A stretch of DNA of 27,408 bases from positions 1 through 27,408 of the IMG/VR virus record IMGVR_UViG_3300036822_000102. One strand, 5' to 3'. The stretch comes from a virus. Shown in pieces: positions 14,678-22,113 of this stretch; the stretch's first letter is position 1, and each line of letters starts with the position of its first letter. The position numbers and the translations under genes are program-made. The notes under the pieces were generated by a model. That model had not been told where the DNA came from. It saw only the letters and a program-made list of their open reading frames with translations, and ran no database searches.

Positions 14678-15277
14678 TTATTTCCCGGAATAGTGATAGT
14701 CGCCGCTGAAACCCACAGCGCCGTTATATTTGATGCTGTCATCCGGCTCGTAATCGGCAGGGTAGACAGTGACGATATCGCCGTCATGCATGGCGGCGGC
14801 GGCGTACACCAGGCCCTTTGTTCTGGCGCTCAAACTTAATTGCCAAATATGACGGCTGACCGGCTTGGCATCGCCAATTAGCCGCTCCAACTCATTTACA
14901 ATTTCTTCGGTTATCCCGATGTCCATCACGTCAATCGTTAAACGAAACGTGCCGGCAGGGTCGGCAACCTCCCACCATTCCTCGATCGCCATGGTGTATC
15001 CCATGTTTTCGATCACGCGATTAATGGCCGCGACCGTCCCTTTCCGGCGGTGGATGTAAAAGGCGTCTTTAACGGATTTGCGCTTCTCTGCTGCTGGCCA
15101 TTTTTCATCCCACCGATCGACCGAAAAAGCCCAGGCCAGGTAGGGCAGAAAAACAATCGGACATTTGTCCGGGTTCCACAGGTCACGCAGTGGCACATTT
15201 AGATCGCTAACTGCAGCGCATGCCTCTGCCGCGCGGCGTTCAAGCGGTGAAGAACCTGGCGGCAGCAGGCTATTCAT
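14678..15277 (-). CDS. I: Baseplate protein gpI
   Basis: Protein of 199 aa (P2 gpI 176 aa), a tail-wedge protein that links the baseplate to fibre proteins. The start MNSLLPPGSSPLERRAAEAC at 15277 aligns with P2 gpI, and the ATG overlaps the J stop codon (GATGAATAG). The block LAWAFSVDRWDEKWP is strongly conserved. The C-terminal extension beyond P2 gpI (SIKYNGAVGFSGDYHYSGK) may fit the different fibre that follows. Confidence 0.94.
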   Translation of the reverse strand: MNSLLPPGSSPLERRAAEACAAVSDLNVPLRDLWNPDKCPIVFLPYLAWAFSVDRWDEKWPAAEKRKSVKDAFYIHRRKGTVAAINRVIENMGYTMAIEEWWEVADPAGTFRLTIDVMDIGITEEIVNELERLIGDAKPVSRHIWQLSLSARTKGLVYAAAAMHDGDIVTVYPADYEPDDSIKYNGAVGFSGDYHYSGK

Positions 15278-16178
15278 CCGATCCACCAATTACAACGCGG
15301 GCATCTGTGCAGTTGGCGGCCTGCGTTTTGTCCAACACCACATCGGCAGGTGGATTGCGTAGCTCTACACGCTGTACGCCCTGAGTGTGCAGTGCTGCAT
15401 AAATTGCTGTTAGGCGGATATCGCGCCCAAGGCGCCGCTGCTCGTTGATATAGGCATTCAGGCGCTTTTGTGCGTCGGCAAGGATTGGTTCTTGCGCTGG
15501 CCCCGGATAGACATAAAGCACGGCGTCAATCCCATAGTTGATGATGCTGGCAGATTGAACTGTGAGGCGATCAGCTACGGGCCGTACTGCCTGATCGTTA
15601 AGTGCAGCGTCAACTTTCGCCAGCAATTCGGGGGAGGCCGTTCCATCCCCTTCGCGGGAAAGAATCGTGACAGTGACCAGCGCCGGCGCAGGGCTAATTG
15701 CTGATGCGTCAGCAACCTTTCCATCGGCGCTCAGTGCGTGGAACTCATAGGCGCCGGTTGGTCCGGCAACGCTCATTCCCTCGAATGCCGCAGGGATGCG
15801 CTGGCGAAAATCTACATCTGATTCCATTTCCGCCTCAACAGGCGGAATAGCTTCGCTGTCAGCCGGGGTGATCATCAGCCGCGGCGTGTTGTTGTTGGCG
15901 CCAAGTTGGTCGAGATCGCCACCGATGGCATACGCCACCATTACGGCTTTTGCAGCCTCGTTGATACGCTGGCGCAATAGCACTTCTCTATAAGCATTCT
16001 CCTGCAGCAACATCACGATCGGCTCGGATTCCAGCTCCAATGTACGTGCTATGGCCTCGCGCTGATCGTCAGGATAGAGCTCAAGCAGGCGCGCCTTTCT
16101 TTCCTCAAGCAGATTTTCAAAGCTCAGTGTTTCCACTACCTGGGGTGGCGGCAGCTGCGAAAGGTCGATCACGCTCAT
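15270..16178 (-). CDS. J: Baseplate protein gpJ
   Basis: Protein of 302 aa, the same length as P2 gpJ, forming the outer baseplate wedge (T4 gp6-like family). MSVIDLSQLPPPQVVETLSF, LRQRINEAAKAVMVAYA and the C-terminal GVQRVELRNPPADVVLD are typical. It overlaps W by 4 bases at its start and I at its end, showing the tight V-W-J-I operon. Confidence 0.95.
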   Translation of the reverse strand: MSVIDLSQLPPPQVVETLSFENLLEERKARLLELYPDDQREAIARTLELESEPIVMLLQENAYREVLLRQRINEAAKAVMVAYAIGGDLDQLGANNNTPRLMITPADSEAIPPVEAEMESDVDFRQRIPAAFEGMSVAGPTGAYEFHALSADGKVADASAISPAPALVTVTILSREGDGTASPELLAKVDAALNDQAVRPVADRLTVQSASIINYGIDAVLYVYPGPAQEPILADAQKRLNAYINEQRRLGRDIRLTAIYAALHTQGVQRVELRNPPADVVLDKTQAANCTDARVVIGGSDE

Positions 16179-16525
16179 GATGCGCTCCCGTAAGGAATTG
16201 AAATATTGATGCTCGCCGTGGTGTCGTTCCTGCTGCCGGAGACATCTACGATCATTTGGCCGTCAATCTGCGTGGTCACAGTGACGACCGTCAGTGATAC
16301 GCGCGGTTCCCAGCGGTTGATAGCGCTGTATGCTGCGGCCATCAGTTGCAATCTGGTTGTGTCGTTTTGAGGCTGATCGATCAGCTCGGACATCAGCGAG
16401 CCGAACGGGCGCCGGGTGATCCTGCTGCCGATTGGAGTCAGCAAAATTTTGCTGATTGATTGACGAATGTGATCGATATCTTCGACGGCTCGGCCGCTAA
16501 TGGTGTTCATGCCCTGGTACATCAT
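16175..16525 (-). CDS. W: Baseplate protein gpW (gp25-like)
   Basis: Protein of 116 aa (P2 gpW 115 aa) of the T4 gp25/GPW baseplate wedge family. MYQGMNTISGRAVEDIDHIRQS and the PIGSRITRRPFGS block (ITRRPFGS corresponds to P2 VMRRDYGS) are clear. The two ATGs at 16525 and 16522 are both possible starts; the first overlaps the V stop codon as ATGA. Confidence 0.95.
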   Translation of the reverse strand: MMYQGMNTISGRAVEDIDHIRQSISKILLTPIGSRITRRPFGSLMSELIDQPQNDTTRLQLMAAAYSAINRWEPRVSLTVVTVTTQIDGQMIVDVSGSRNDTTASINISIPYGSAS

Positions 16526-17115
16526 TTCACCGGTCCTCCCGATTCTTCGTCACCTTTCTTCACCCCACTATGCGCATGCTCATCAACGATGACGCCATTA
16601 GATGTGAAGTGGCCGCCGCTGTGGGTGATGTCGCCTGCCATCGTCCCGCCATCAGTGACTGATAGTTGAGCCGTTTCCAGCAACTGAGTGCATGTGACTT
16701 TTGGTGTTTCCAACCTGATCCCTGTTGCCGCCTTAAACAGCGCTGTTTTCACACCATCCACAGTCAGGGCGCCAGCTTCGGGGTCATAGCTGAACCTTGC
16801 ACCGTCGGGGAACTCCGCAACCAAGGCATTCTTCGAATCCGAGGGAGCCGAGTGAGCGTCCGAAAAAATGGCCGGCAGAACAAAGGCTGTTGTCAGCTCG
16901 CCGGCCATACTCAAAATCAGCACCTGCTCCCCGACTGATGGCGCCCACCATGTGCGCGCACTGCCTGCGCGCATGGTCAGCCATTTGAGCGGCGTGGTTT
17001 CAAGCGCGCCGGTTTGCACTCGGCATAGGCAGTTCTCTGTATCGACCTCGGAAATGGTTCCGATTCGGATCAGATTTGTGAGCAGGCGTAGGAGTTCAGA
17101 AAGTTGTGTATTCAT
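16522..17115 (-). CDS. V: Baseplate spike protein gpV
   Basis: Protein of 197 aa (P2 gpV 211 aa), the trimeric membrane-piercing spike at the tail tip. The start MNTQLSELLRLLTNLIRIG matches P2 gpV (MNTLANIQELARALRNMIRTG). A GTG at 17121, with AGGTGG 6 bases upstream, is a serious alternative. The OB-fold part contains SARTWWAPSVGEQVLIL, and the C-terminal beta-helix part ends with the HAHSG histidine motif expected for the metal-binding tip (H-x-H). It is the first gene of the V-W-J-I-fibre operon, with an Ogr-type site upstream at 17162-17179. Confidence 0.94.
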   Translation of the reverse strand: MNTQLSELLRLLTNLIRIGTISEVDTENCLCRVQTGALETTPLKWLTMRAGSARTWWAPSVGEQVLILSMAGELTTAFVLPAIFSDAHSAPSDSKNALVAEFPDGARFSYDPEAGALTVDGVKTALFKAATGIRLETPKVTCTQLLETAQLSVTDGGTMAGDITHSGGHFTSNGVIVDEHAHSGVKKGDEESGGPVK

Positions 17116-17161
17116 TGGCACAGCTTGCCACCTAACTTTTTGATTAGGCACATCGATGACT

Positions 17162-17179
17162 TGTATGAGCCATGATACA
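17162..17179. promoter_or_regulatory. Ogr-type activator site of late promoter PV
   Basis: TGT-N12-ACA lies inside the perfect inverted repeat TTGTAT-N8-ATACAA, centred 55.5 bases from the V ATG. It matches the Ogr/Delta consensus and the expected PV position. The site overlaps the upstream end of the open frame on the + strand, so the true start of that gene must lie further right. Confidence 0.8.
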
Positions 17180-17212
17180 ATTTTCGTTTTTAAAGTGATG
17201 AAAGGGGAACCT

Positions 17213-18031
17213 GTGGAATCTGAGCAAGTTATTGACGCGTTAAAAAAGTTTAACGACAGACTGGAGAATGAGGTGGCTCCAGCCTATGACGATAAAGGGG
17301 CAGAATTCGGAGATCAGCGTTATGCAGCATTCAAACGTTCTTTTTCAAGGTTTATAAAGGAGGAAATACCTTCTGAAATATCAAACTGTAATAATGTATT
17401 GACACAGCGAATTTACAAAGTACGCATGAGGTATGTGCCGGAGAGTCAATATTTTTGGAGTTGCAATGGAGAGAGAGTTGCCTCCTACATTGATTCTTTG
17501 ATAATTGATATTGAGAATGGTGAGTTTGAGCTAAGAGCTGAACCTGCAGAGCATGAAGAATTGGAAAGCAAACCAGTTGAATCTAAACCATATGATAAAG
17601 TATTTATAGTTCATGGGCATAATGAAGAGGTCAAGCTTAGGACTGCTAGGTTTGTTGAGAAACTAGGATTTACAGCTGTCATTCTTCACGAACAAGCAAG
17701 TCGCGGTAAAACTATAATTGAAAAGATAGAACATTATACAGATGTCAACTTTGCTATTGTTCTTTATACTCCTGATGATCTTGGAAATACAATTGAACAA
17801 GCTAAGGCTGGGGAGTTGAACTCTAGAGCAAGGCAAAATGTCATTTTTGAACATGGATACTTAATGGCTAAAATTGGCAGGGAAAATGTTGTTGCGCTTG
17901 TTAGTGATAGATTAGAGTTACCTAATGATATTAGTGGTGTTGTCTATGTTTCTGATGCAAGTTGGGAGATGGATATTGCAAAAGAAATGAAGTCAACAGG
18001 ATACGATGTGGACTTTAATAAGTTATTCTAA
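17213..18031 (+). CDS. TIR-like (CAP12/PycTIR family) effector protein
   Basis: Predicted protein of 272 aa. The GTG at 17213 is chosen because AAGGGG lies 5 bases upstream and earlier ATGs (17156, 17165, 17198) lack ribosome binding sites or overlap the PV control site. Residues ~1-110 are a helical N-terminal domain. Residues ~128-265 form a TIR-like nucleotide-binding domain of the PF10137 type: KVFIVHGHNEEVKLR (129-143), HEQASRGKTIIEKIE (159-173, with E170 the candidate catalytic Glu), LYTPDDLG, and RARQNVIFEHGYLMAKIG. TIR domains of this family act as NAD+-degrading effectors in CBASS and Pycsar defence. No cyclase gene is adjacent, so here it would act alone or with an unseen sensor. 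It is AT-rich, on the strand opposite the late genes, between V and S where P2 carries orf30. The defence role is inferred. Confidence 0.9.
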   Translation: MESEQVIDALKKFNDRLENEVAPAYDDKGAEFGDQRYAAFKRSFSRFIKEEIPSEISNCNNVLTQRIYKVRMRYVPESQYFWSCNGERVASYIDSLIIDIENGEFELRAEPAEHEELESKPVESKPYDKVFIVHGHNEEVKLRTARFVEKLGFTAVILHEQASRGKTIIEKIEHYTDVNFAIVLYTPDDLGNTIEQAKAGELNSRARQNVIFEHGYLMAKIGRENVVALVSDRLELPNDISGVVYVSDASWEMDIAKEMKSTGYDVDFNKLF

Positions 18032-18036
18032 TCTTC

Positions 18037-18061
18037 AGGCCGTTTTTATATTGGGCGGCCT
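18037..18061. terminator. Possible bidirectional terminator
   Basis: AGGCCG and CGGCCT form a 6-bp stem with a 13-base loop containing a T5 run, located between the ends of the converging TIR gene (+) and S (-). Neither side has a strong T tail, so it may only partly separate the two transcripts. Confidence 0.4.
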
Positions 18062-18507
18062 TAATTACTAAGATGATTTATCAGAATATCACCGACGGCA
18101 GTGATGATTGGATCATTCAGTCCAAATAATTGGCGGGCGTCGTATTTCACGGTTGGTCCTTGCTTGCTGACTTTGTCGCGCAGCCCGTAATGGTGCACGC
18201 GCGCAATGCGCATAACGCTGCCGGCAAAGTAAACGGCGGCCTCGTCTGCCGTGGTTGCTGTTTTCATAAAACGCGAGGTTTGTAGCTTGCTAAACATTTT
18301 CCGGCGTATCCGCCCCTTTTTGTTGCGGCCCTGCGGTTTTCGCTCGGCATAAGGTGTTCCGTCCGGGTTGCGTTGCTGACTGATCTGCTGGCGCTGGCGT
18401 CGGCGCAATTCATTAGCCCACTGGCGAGTTAGTTTTTTCCTCTCTGCCGGAGATAGCTGTGAGGCGAGGGCGGCCAGCCAGTCTTCAATCTGAATAAAGT
18501 CACTCAT
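18061..18507 (-). CDS. S: Tail completion protein gpS
   Basis: Protein of 148 aa (P2 gpS 150 aa), needed to finish tails so that they join heads. The start at 18507 (MSDFIQIEDWLAALASQLSP) matches P2 gpS (MSELKRLDDWLSGL) and overlaps the R stop codon by 8 bases. The longer frame to 18561 has no counterpart. NPDGTPYAERKPQ, IRRKMFSKLQTSRFMK and RIARVHHYGLRDK are diagnostic. Confidence 0.95.
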   Translation of the reverse strand: MSDFIQIEDWLAALASQLSPAERKKLTRQWANELRRRQRQQISQQRNPDGTPYAERKPQGRNKKGRIRRKMFSKLQTSRFMKTATTADEAAVYFAGSVMRIARVHHYGLRDKVSKQGPTVKYDARQLFGLNDPIITAVGDILINHLSN

Positions 18508-18934
18508 TGGGCGCCCACTGATCGGCGTAGGGTGGTTCCGGCTCGGGGACGGCCTCCACAACCATTTGTTGGCCGCTTGCCTCTTTCACGATAACGCGCT
18601 CTGTTAGCTTCAGGTTTATGCTGATGTCACAAGTGGTGTTATTCAGAATATCCACTTCAAACGTGAAGCCTTTATCTCTGCCGTCTGGGTTCGCCATGAT
18701 GTCCGGCTGGTTGCGGCGAAGCCAATACAAAATCACTGCGTTCAGCAGGTTTTGGTCTGCGGAAAAGTCCGTTATCACTAGGTTGAGGGTGTACTGGTAT
18801 TCGAATGAAATGGTTGGCGCCAGGCTGGAAACAACAGCGCCTTCATCAACAAAAATGTGCAGTTTGTCTGGGTTTTTCCCCAGATATTCGATCCCGTCAG
18901 AGAGGGCTTTTCTCAGTGATTCCGGTTTGTTCAT
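18500..18934 (-). CDS. R: Tail completion protein gpR
   Basis: Protein of 144 aa (P2 gpR 155 aa), acting with gpS in tail completion. It begins MNKPESLRKALSDGIEYL and contains FEYQYTLNLVITDFSAD and the ILYWLRRNQPDIM block typical of the family. Its start lies inside the 3' end of the o-spanin gene (38-base overlap) and its stop overlaps the S start. Confidence 0.93.
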   Translation of the reverse strand: MNKPESLRKALSDGIEYLGKNPDKLHIFVDEGAVVSSLAPTISFEYQYTLNLVITDFSADQNLLNAVILYWLRRNQPDIMANPDGRDKGFTFEVDILNNTTCDISINLKLTERVIVKEASGQQMVVEAVPEPEPPYADQWAPNE

Positions 18935-19187
18935 CGCTCTTTTCCTGGCATTGAATAATGGTATCTACCTGATCGGCACATATCGCCCAAGCTGCCTCGG
19001 TGCGGCTCTTTTGCTGTTCCAGATCCCCGTTGGTGAGCGGGTTACTGGCCGGCAACTGGCAGGCGATCAACTTCGGACAACCAGGCGCGATAAGCTGCAC
19101 CTGCGGTGATTGTCGGGCGGGCGTGCAGGCGCACAACATCAGGAGGCAAGCGGCCGTCAGCCCAGGCTTTAAGCTCTGCATTTTCAC
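18897..19187 (-). CDS. lysC: Outer-membrane spanin (LysC/Rz1-like lipoprotein)
   Basis: Predicted protein of 96 aa, encoded out of frame inside and beyond the 3' part of lysB, as for Rz/Rz1 pairs. The GTG at 19187 has GAGG 7 bases upstream; the ATG two codons later (19181) is the alternative. Residues ~10-21 form a lipoprotein signal ending LMLC-A-C, with Cys21 as the lipidated residue. The mature part is short, Pro-rich near its start, and carries CPKLIACQLPASNPLTNGDL, which matches the P2 LysC pattern. It joins with LysB to fuse inner and outer membranes in the last step of lysis. Confidence 0.88.
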   Translation of the reverse strand: MKMQSLKPGLTAACLLMLCACTPARQSPQVQLIAPGCPKLIACQLPASNPLTNGDLEQQKSRTEAAWAICADQVDTIIQCQEKSDEQTGITEKSPL

Positions 19188-19500
19188 GGTACAACCTCGC
19201 AATCAGATTTTCGCGTTGTGACAGAAGGGCGGCTGTATTGGTCATCTGCTGACGCAACTCAGCCTGCGCCCGGTTATTGTTGCTGGCGATCAAGCCCAGA
19301 GTTATCAGCTCGGCGTTTTTAGCTGATAGCTGCGCCGCCATCCCTTCGATGGTTTTTCCCTGCGCCTTGATGGTTACTTGCTGATCGTTGACGGCTCTTT
19401 CATAGGTGCCCAATCGCCAAGTTTTCCACACTAACGCCGCGGCGAGAGCCAGGACGATAGTGGCCACGATCAACCAACTGCGCGGAATGACGGCGGTCAT
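19042..19500 (-). CDS. lysB: Inner-membrane spanin (LysB/Rz-like)
   Basis: Protein of 152 aa with one N-terminal membrane helix (residues ~9-25, LIVATIVLALAAALVW) followed by a long periplasmic coiled coil (~35-115). This is the form of an i-spanin. It begins in an ATGA overlap with the endolysin stop codon and contains the start of the o-spanin gene in another frame. P2 lysB occupies the same place. Confidence 0.88.
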   Translation of the reverse strand: MTAVIPRSWLIVATIVLALAAALVWKTWRLGTYERAVNDQQVTIKAQGKTIEGMAAQLSAKNAELITLGLIASNNNRAQAELRQQMTNTAALLSQRENLIARLYRENAELKAWADGRLPPDVVRLHARPTITAGAAYRAWLSEVDRLPVAGQ

Positions 19501-19994
19501 GTCAGGGCTCCGCCATAACTGACGTATTTTTTCAGAAGGGTTTCAAGCTTATGCTCGGGCTGGCCATATCCGGCACCCGGCAGGCTCGCCCAGATATTGC
19601 GGCACTTTTTCAAAGCCAACTCTATCCGGCCGGCGTTGATGTCGGCCAGGGCTCCGCGTTCGCGTATTAGCTGGATAGCCCACTTATCCTGTGATACTGG
19701 CCCAAAGTCTGGCAGTTTCAGTGCGGTGCGGTAATGGTCCCAATCCTTGATCAAAAACTGGTAGCCGCCTGATGCCGTGCTTCGCTGACCGCGACTGTTA
19801 AACACCTTGCCGGGGCGGCCGCTAGCGAACGGATGATCTCGGTAGCTGGAAAAGGTTTCTGTCTTGCCGTCGATGCCGGTCACGATCACGTTGTAGCCGT
19901 CGTCCGACCTGGCCAAAAGCGTGGGGCCAATTTCACTGAATCGCAGCGTGTCCAGATAGGCGTTAAGGTTAGGAGTGGTGACGATGCGGGCCAT
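19497..19994 (-). CDS. K: Endolysin gpK (lambda R-like)
   Basis: Protein of 165 aa, the same length as P2 gpK. LDTLRFSE with E21, YNVIVTGIDGKTETF, HPFASGRPGKVFN, STASGGYQF and RNIWASLPGAGYGQ match P2 K and lambda R, a lytic transglycosylase whose catalytic Glu corresponds to E21. It degrades peptidoglycan once the holin opens the inner membrane. No signal or SAR helix is present, so export depends on a holin. Its start overlaps the preceding membrane-protein gene by 26 bases. Confidence 0.95.
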   Translation of the reverse strand: MARIVTTPNLNAYLDTLRFSEIGPTLLARSDDGYNVIVTGIDGKTETFSSYRDHPFASGRPGKVFNSRGQRSTASGGYQFLIKDWDHYRTALKLPDFGPVSQDKWAIQLIRERGALADINAGRIELALKKCRNIWASLPGAGYGQPEHKLETLLKKYVSYGGALT

Positions 19995-20298
19995 TTTTCC
20001 CCCTGGCTTTTTGCTTGGCTGGCGCCCGATCTTTTGCCGCGGGCGGTGATGGGATGATCGCCATGATGTTCCCGCGGGAGCGGGTTACTGCCATCAGGAT
20101 CATGAAACTGAAAAGGGCGGTCAGCGCCCCCGACTGCGGGAAGCGACCGAACGCGGAAAAAATTGGCACGGCAGCGCAAATCATGATCACTACGTATGCG
20201 ACGCCGCTGGCCCACGGCTTATGTTTTGCTCCCCGACGCTGGAAAGCCAGCAGGCGGCCGGCAATGAGTAGGCAAATGATCGACGTTATCCAGTGCAT
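19969..20298 (-). CDS. Small membrane protein, holin/antiholin candidate
   Basis: Predicted protein of 109 aa with three hydrophobic segments (residues ~3-18, 31-49, 57-70) and a strongly basic, Pro-rich tail (PPAAKDRAPAKQKARGKNG). This is the form of the small 3-TM putative holin family found in P2-like phages of Enterobacterales. It lies 2 bases after the Y-like gene and overlaps K. P2 lysA lies instead between K and lysB and has no counterpart here, so this protein could fill the timing role or be the main holin. Confidence 0.8.
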   Translation of the reverse strand: MHWITSIICLLIAGRLLAFQRRGAKHKPWASGVAYVVIMICAAVPIFSAFGRFPQSGALTALFSFMILMAVTRSRGNIMAIIPSPPAAKDRAPAKQKARGKNGPHRHHS

Positions 20299-20300
20299 GG

Positions 20301-20669
20301 TTATTTCCCCCTAAATATGCGGAAAATCGGGCTATCCCCGTCCAGCTTCTGCAAGGCAACCAATAATATTTTGATGGCCACACCTGCGGCGACAAATGCG
20401 CCGGCGCCCAGCTTGACCTCAACATCCAGCCCGGTGGCTTTCTTCAGCAGCGCGGCCGCTATCGGGGCGAACAGGCAACCGGCAATAAAGCTGCTTATCC
20501 ATAGCGCGCCGCGTCGCTTCAACGTCAACTCCTGCGACGCCAACACAAATAATGAGGCGCCACCAAAGGCGCCAAGGACAATTGGCGCGGCATCGCCAGA
20601 CAAGACGGAAAGAAGCGTGATCCCGCCAAACGCGAATAGAGTGGTACCGCCTGTTACTGGTTCGCCCAT
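20301..20669 (-). CDS. Putative holin at P2 gpY position
   Basis: Predicted protein of 122 aa with about four hydrophobic segments (~8-24, 28-45, 54-75, 88-106) and short charged ends. The ATG at 20669 (MGEPVTGGTTLF) is used because it lies 4 bases after the X stop codon with GGGA upstream; the frame to 20717 would overlap X. P2 gpY also has a GGEPITP-like segment and lies here, but overall sequence similarity looks weak. The likely role is inner-membrane permeabilisation that releases gpK. Confidence 0.78.
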   Translation of the reverse strand: MGEPVTGGTTLFAFGGITLLSVLSGDAAPIVLGAFGGASLFVLASQELTLKRRGALWISSFIAGCLFAPIAAALLKKATGLDVEVKLGAGAFVAAGVAIKILLVALQKLDGDSPIFRIFRGK

Positions 20670-20673
20670 GACA

Positions 20674-20877
20674 TCAATCCCAAAGTTGAATAATTTGCTG
20701 TGTGGGTGTCGGCGCAATGTCCGGCATTTCTACCGGCGTGCCGTGCGGAATAAATGGCCCGATTTCTGCAAGGCCTGGATTAGCCAATAAGACGACTTCG
20801 GATAGCCCCGCGGTGCGGCCATAGTGGCGCCAGCACAGCTCATCAACGGTGTCGTTTTGGTGGGCTATCACTTTCAT
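20674..20877 (-). CDS. X: Tail protein gpX (LysM-like)
   Basis: Protein of 67 aa, the same length as P2 gpX. MKVIAHQNDTVDELCWRHYG, LLANPGLAEIGPFIPHGTPV and the closing QLWD follow P2 gpX closely. It is an essential tail protein with a LysM-like fold. Its start overlaps the L stop codon (ATGA). Confidence 0.95.
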   Translation of the reverse strand: MKVIAHQNDTVDELCWRHYGRTAGLSEVVLLANPGLAEIGPFIPHGTPVEMPDIAPTPTQQIIQLWD

Positions 20878-21341
20878 CAGATCAGCTCTACAGTCATGTG
20901 TTTTTCGCCCTGGATCAGCCTCATGGCCCAGCGCGCATCCCGCCAGAGTTCATCAATGGATTCGTCCATTTCGTCAGCTCGCTTCCCGCCAGCCCCAGTG
21001 GCATCAAAATCGCGATACCGCTCGTTTAAATTGGCCTTGGTGATGCAGTACACCGCGCGGCTGTAGTGCTGAAGCAAAACGCTTTCGTCGTCCAACTCTT
21101 CTGCCGGCACATTTTCCAGAGCGGCAAAGCCGGCGGCCTGCTGTGCCTGTCGCCACACGGTCAATTCACCATTCACCTCAGCAATAGCATTCAGCGCAGC
21201 ATGGCGCAGCCGTTGCGGGGTGATTGTTCCATCGGTCCTGATGGACTCCTGCAAATCTGACAGATCGACATCCGGCCAAAATTGCGTGTTCTTGATTACC
21301 GGCTTTTCTTTGCCGGACTGGCCTGGCGCCACAAATTTCAT
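20877..21341 (-). CDS. L: Head completion protein gpL
   Basis: Protein of 154 aa (P2 gpL 169 aa), which completes filled heads at the portal vertex. The ATG at 21341 (MKFVAPGQSGKEKPVIKNTQFWPD) is preferred; the longer frame begins with TTG and lacks support. GEKHMTVELI at the end and DESIDELWRDARWAMRLIQG are diagnostic. A 98-base gap without features separates it from M. Confidence 0.94.
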   Translation of the reverse strand: MKFVAPGQSGKEKPVIKNTQFWPDVDLSDLQESIRTDGTITPQRLRHAALNAIAEVNGELTVWRQAQQAAGFAALENVPAEELDDESVLLQHYSRAVYCITKANLNERYRDFDATGAGGKRADEMDESIDELWRDARWAMRLIQGEKHMTVELI

Positions 21342-21439
21342 GATCAAGGCTCTCAATGGGTGGGCGGTGGACGGGGGTATTGATGCGGTATAAAACCTGT
21401 CGCAACGCCCGTGCCGCCCCGCGCGTGGGCACGTTCGGT

Positions 21440-22102
21440 TTAGCCGTTCTCGGCCTTCTTCAACTCGCGTTCGAGTCGTTCAATGTCTTTTTTCACACCA
21501 ACCCGCTCATGCAGCTGGAAGGCGCGGTTTAACTGGTTGAGCGCTAACTCGGGCTGTTCGTTATCGCGCAACCCGTATCCCATGACTTTGTGCAGTTTGG
21601 CGCGTACTTCGTCTGGCATATCATGGTCTTCGATCAGGCTCATAAGGCGCGTCAGGATGGAGAGATTTACCGGCTGCTTGGCGTCGTAGGCTTTCAGGGC
21701 GCTATCCGCGATCTCTTCGGCTACTGCACAGGCGGTTTGGCGTGCATATCGGCTTGGCATCACCAAGCCGTGTTTGAGTGCGTACTCCGCGATGTCGATG
21801 GCACCGTTGTGATCGCCGGCGTCGATGCGCCAGACCATCACATGCATGATTACGTCATCTTGCGCACCCATGCCGGTCTGCAACACTCCGGCCACCCACG
21901 GGGAGTAATGGGGGAGAATTTCGCGCTTAACTTCGGCTTTTTTCTCCTGAGATTGCACCCGCTTCAGTCGGCGGCTGTCCTCTTCAATTTTCAGGAGCAT
22001 CATTTCATAGCCATTGGCATGGCGGCTTAGAGCGCCGCCCTGGCGGGCGGCCTCTTTTGCTTGCACATAGACCATATGGCGCTGCGCTGGGCTCAGGGCC
22101 AT
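21440..22102 (-). CDS. M: Terminase small subunit gpM
   Basis: Protein of 220 aa (P2 gpM 247 aa), the endonuclease subunit of the P2 packaging enzyme that cuts cos. MALSPAQRHMVYVQAKEAARQG, MLLKIEEDSRRLKRVQS and GDHNGAIDIAEYALKHGL are typical. It lies in the O-N-M-L operon, 11 bases after N. Confidence 0.95.
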   Translation of the reverse strand: MALSPAQRHMVYVQAKEAARQGGALSRHANGYEMMLLKIEEDSRRLKRVQSQEKKAEVKREILPHYSPWVAGVLQTGMGAQDDVIMHVMVWRIDAGDHNGAIDIAEYALKHGLVMPSRYARQTACAVAEEIADSALKAYDAKQPVNLSILTRLMSLIEDHDMPDEVRAKLHKVMGYGLRDNEQPELALNQLNRAFQLHERVGVKKDIERLERELKKAENG

Positions 22103-22113
22103 CAGTTAGCCCC

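Noticed and set aside
17176-17181. TACAAT as the -10 of the TIR gene promoter
   Set aside because: It lies within the TTGTAT/ATACAA activator palindrome, and no suitable -35 is seen, so an Ogr-type site explains it better.
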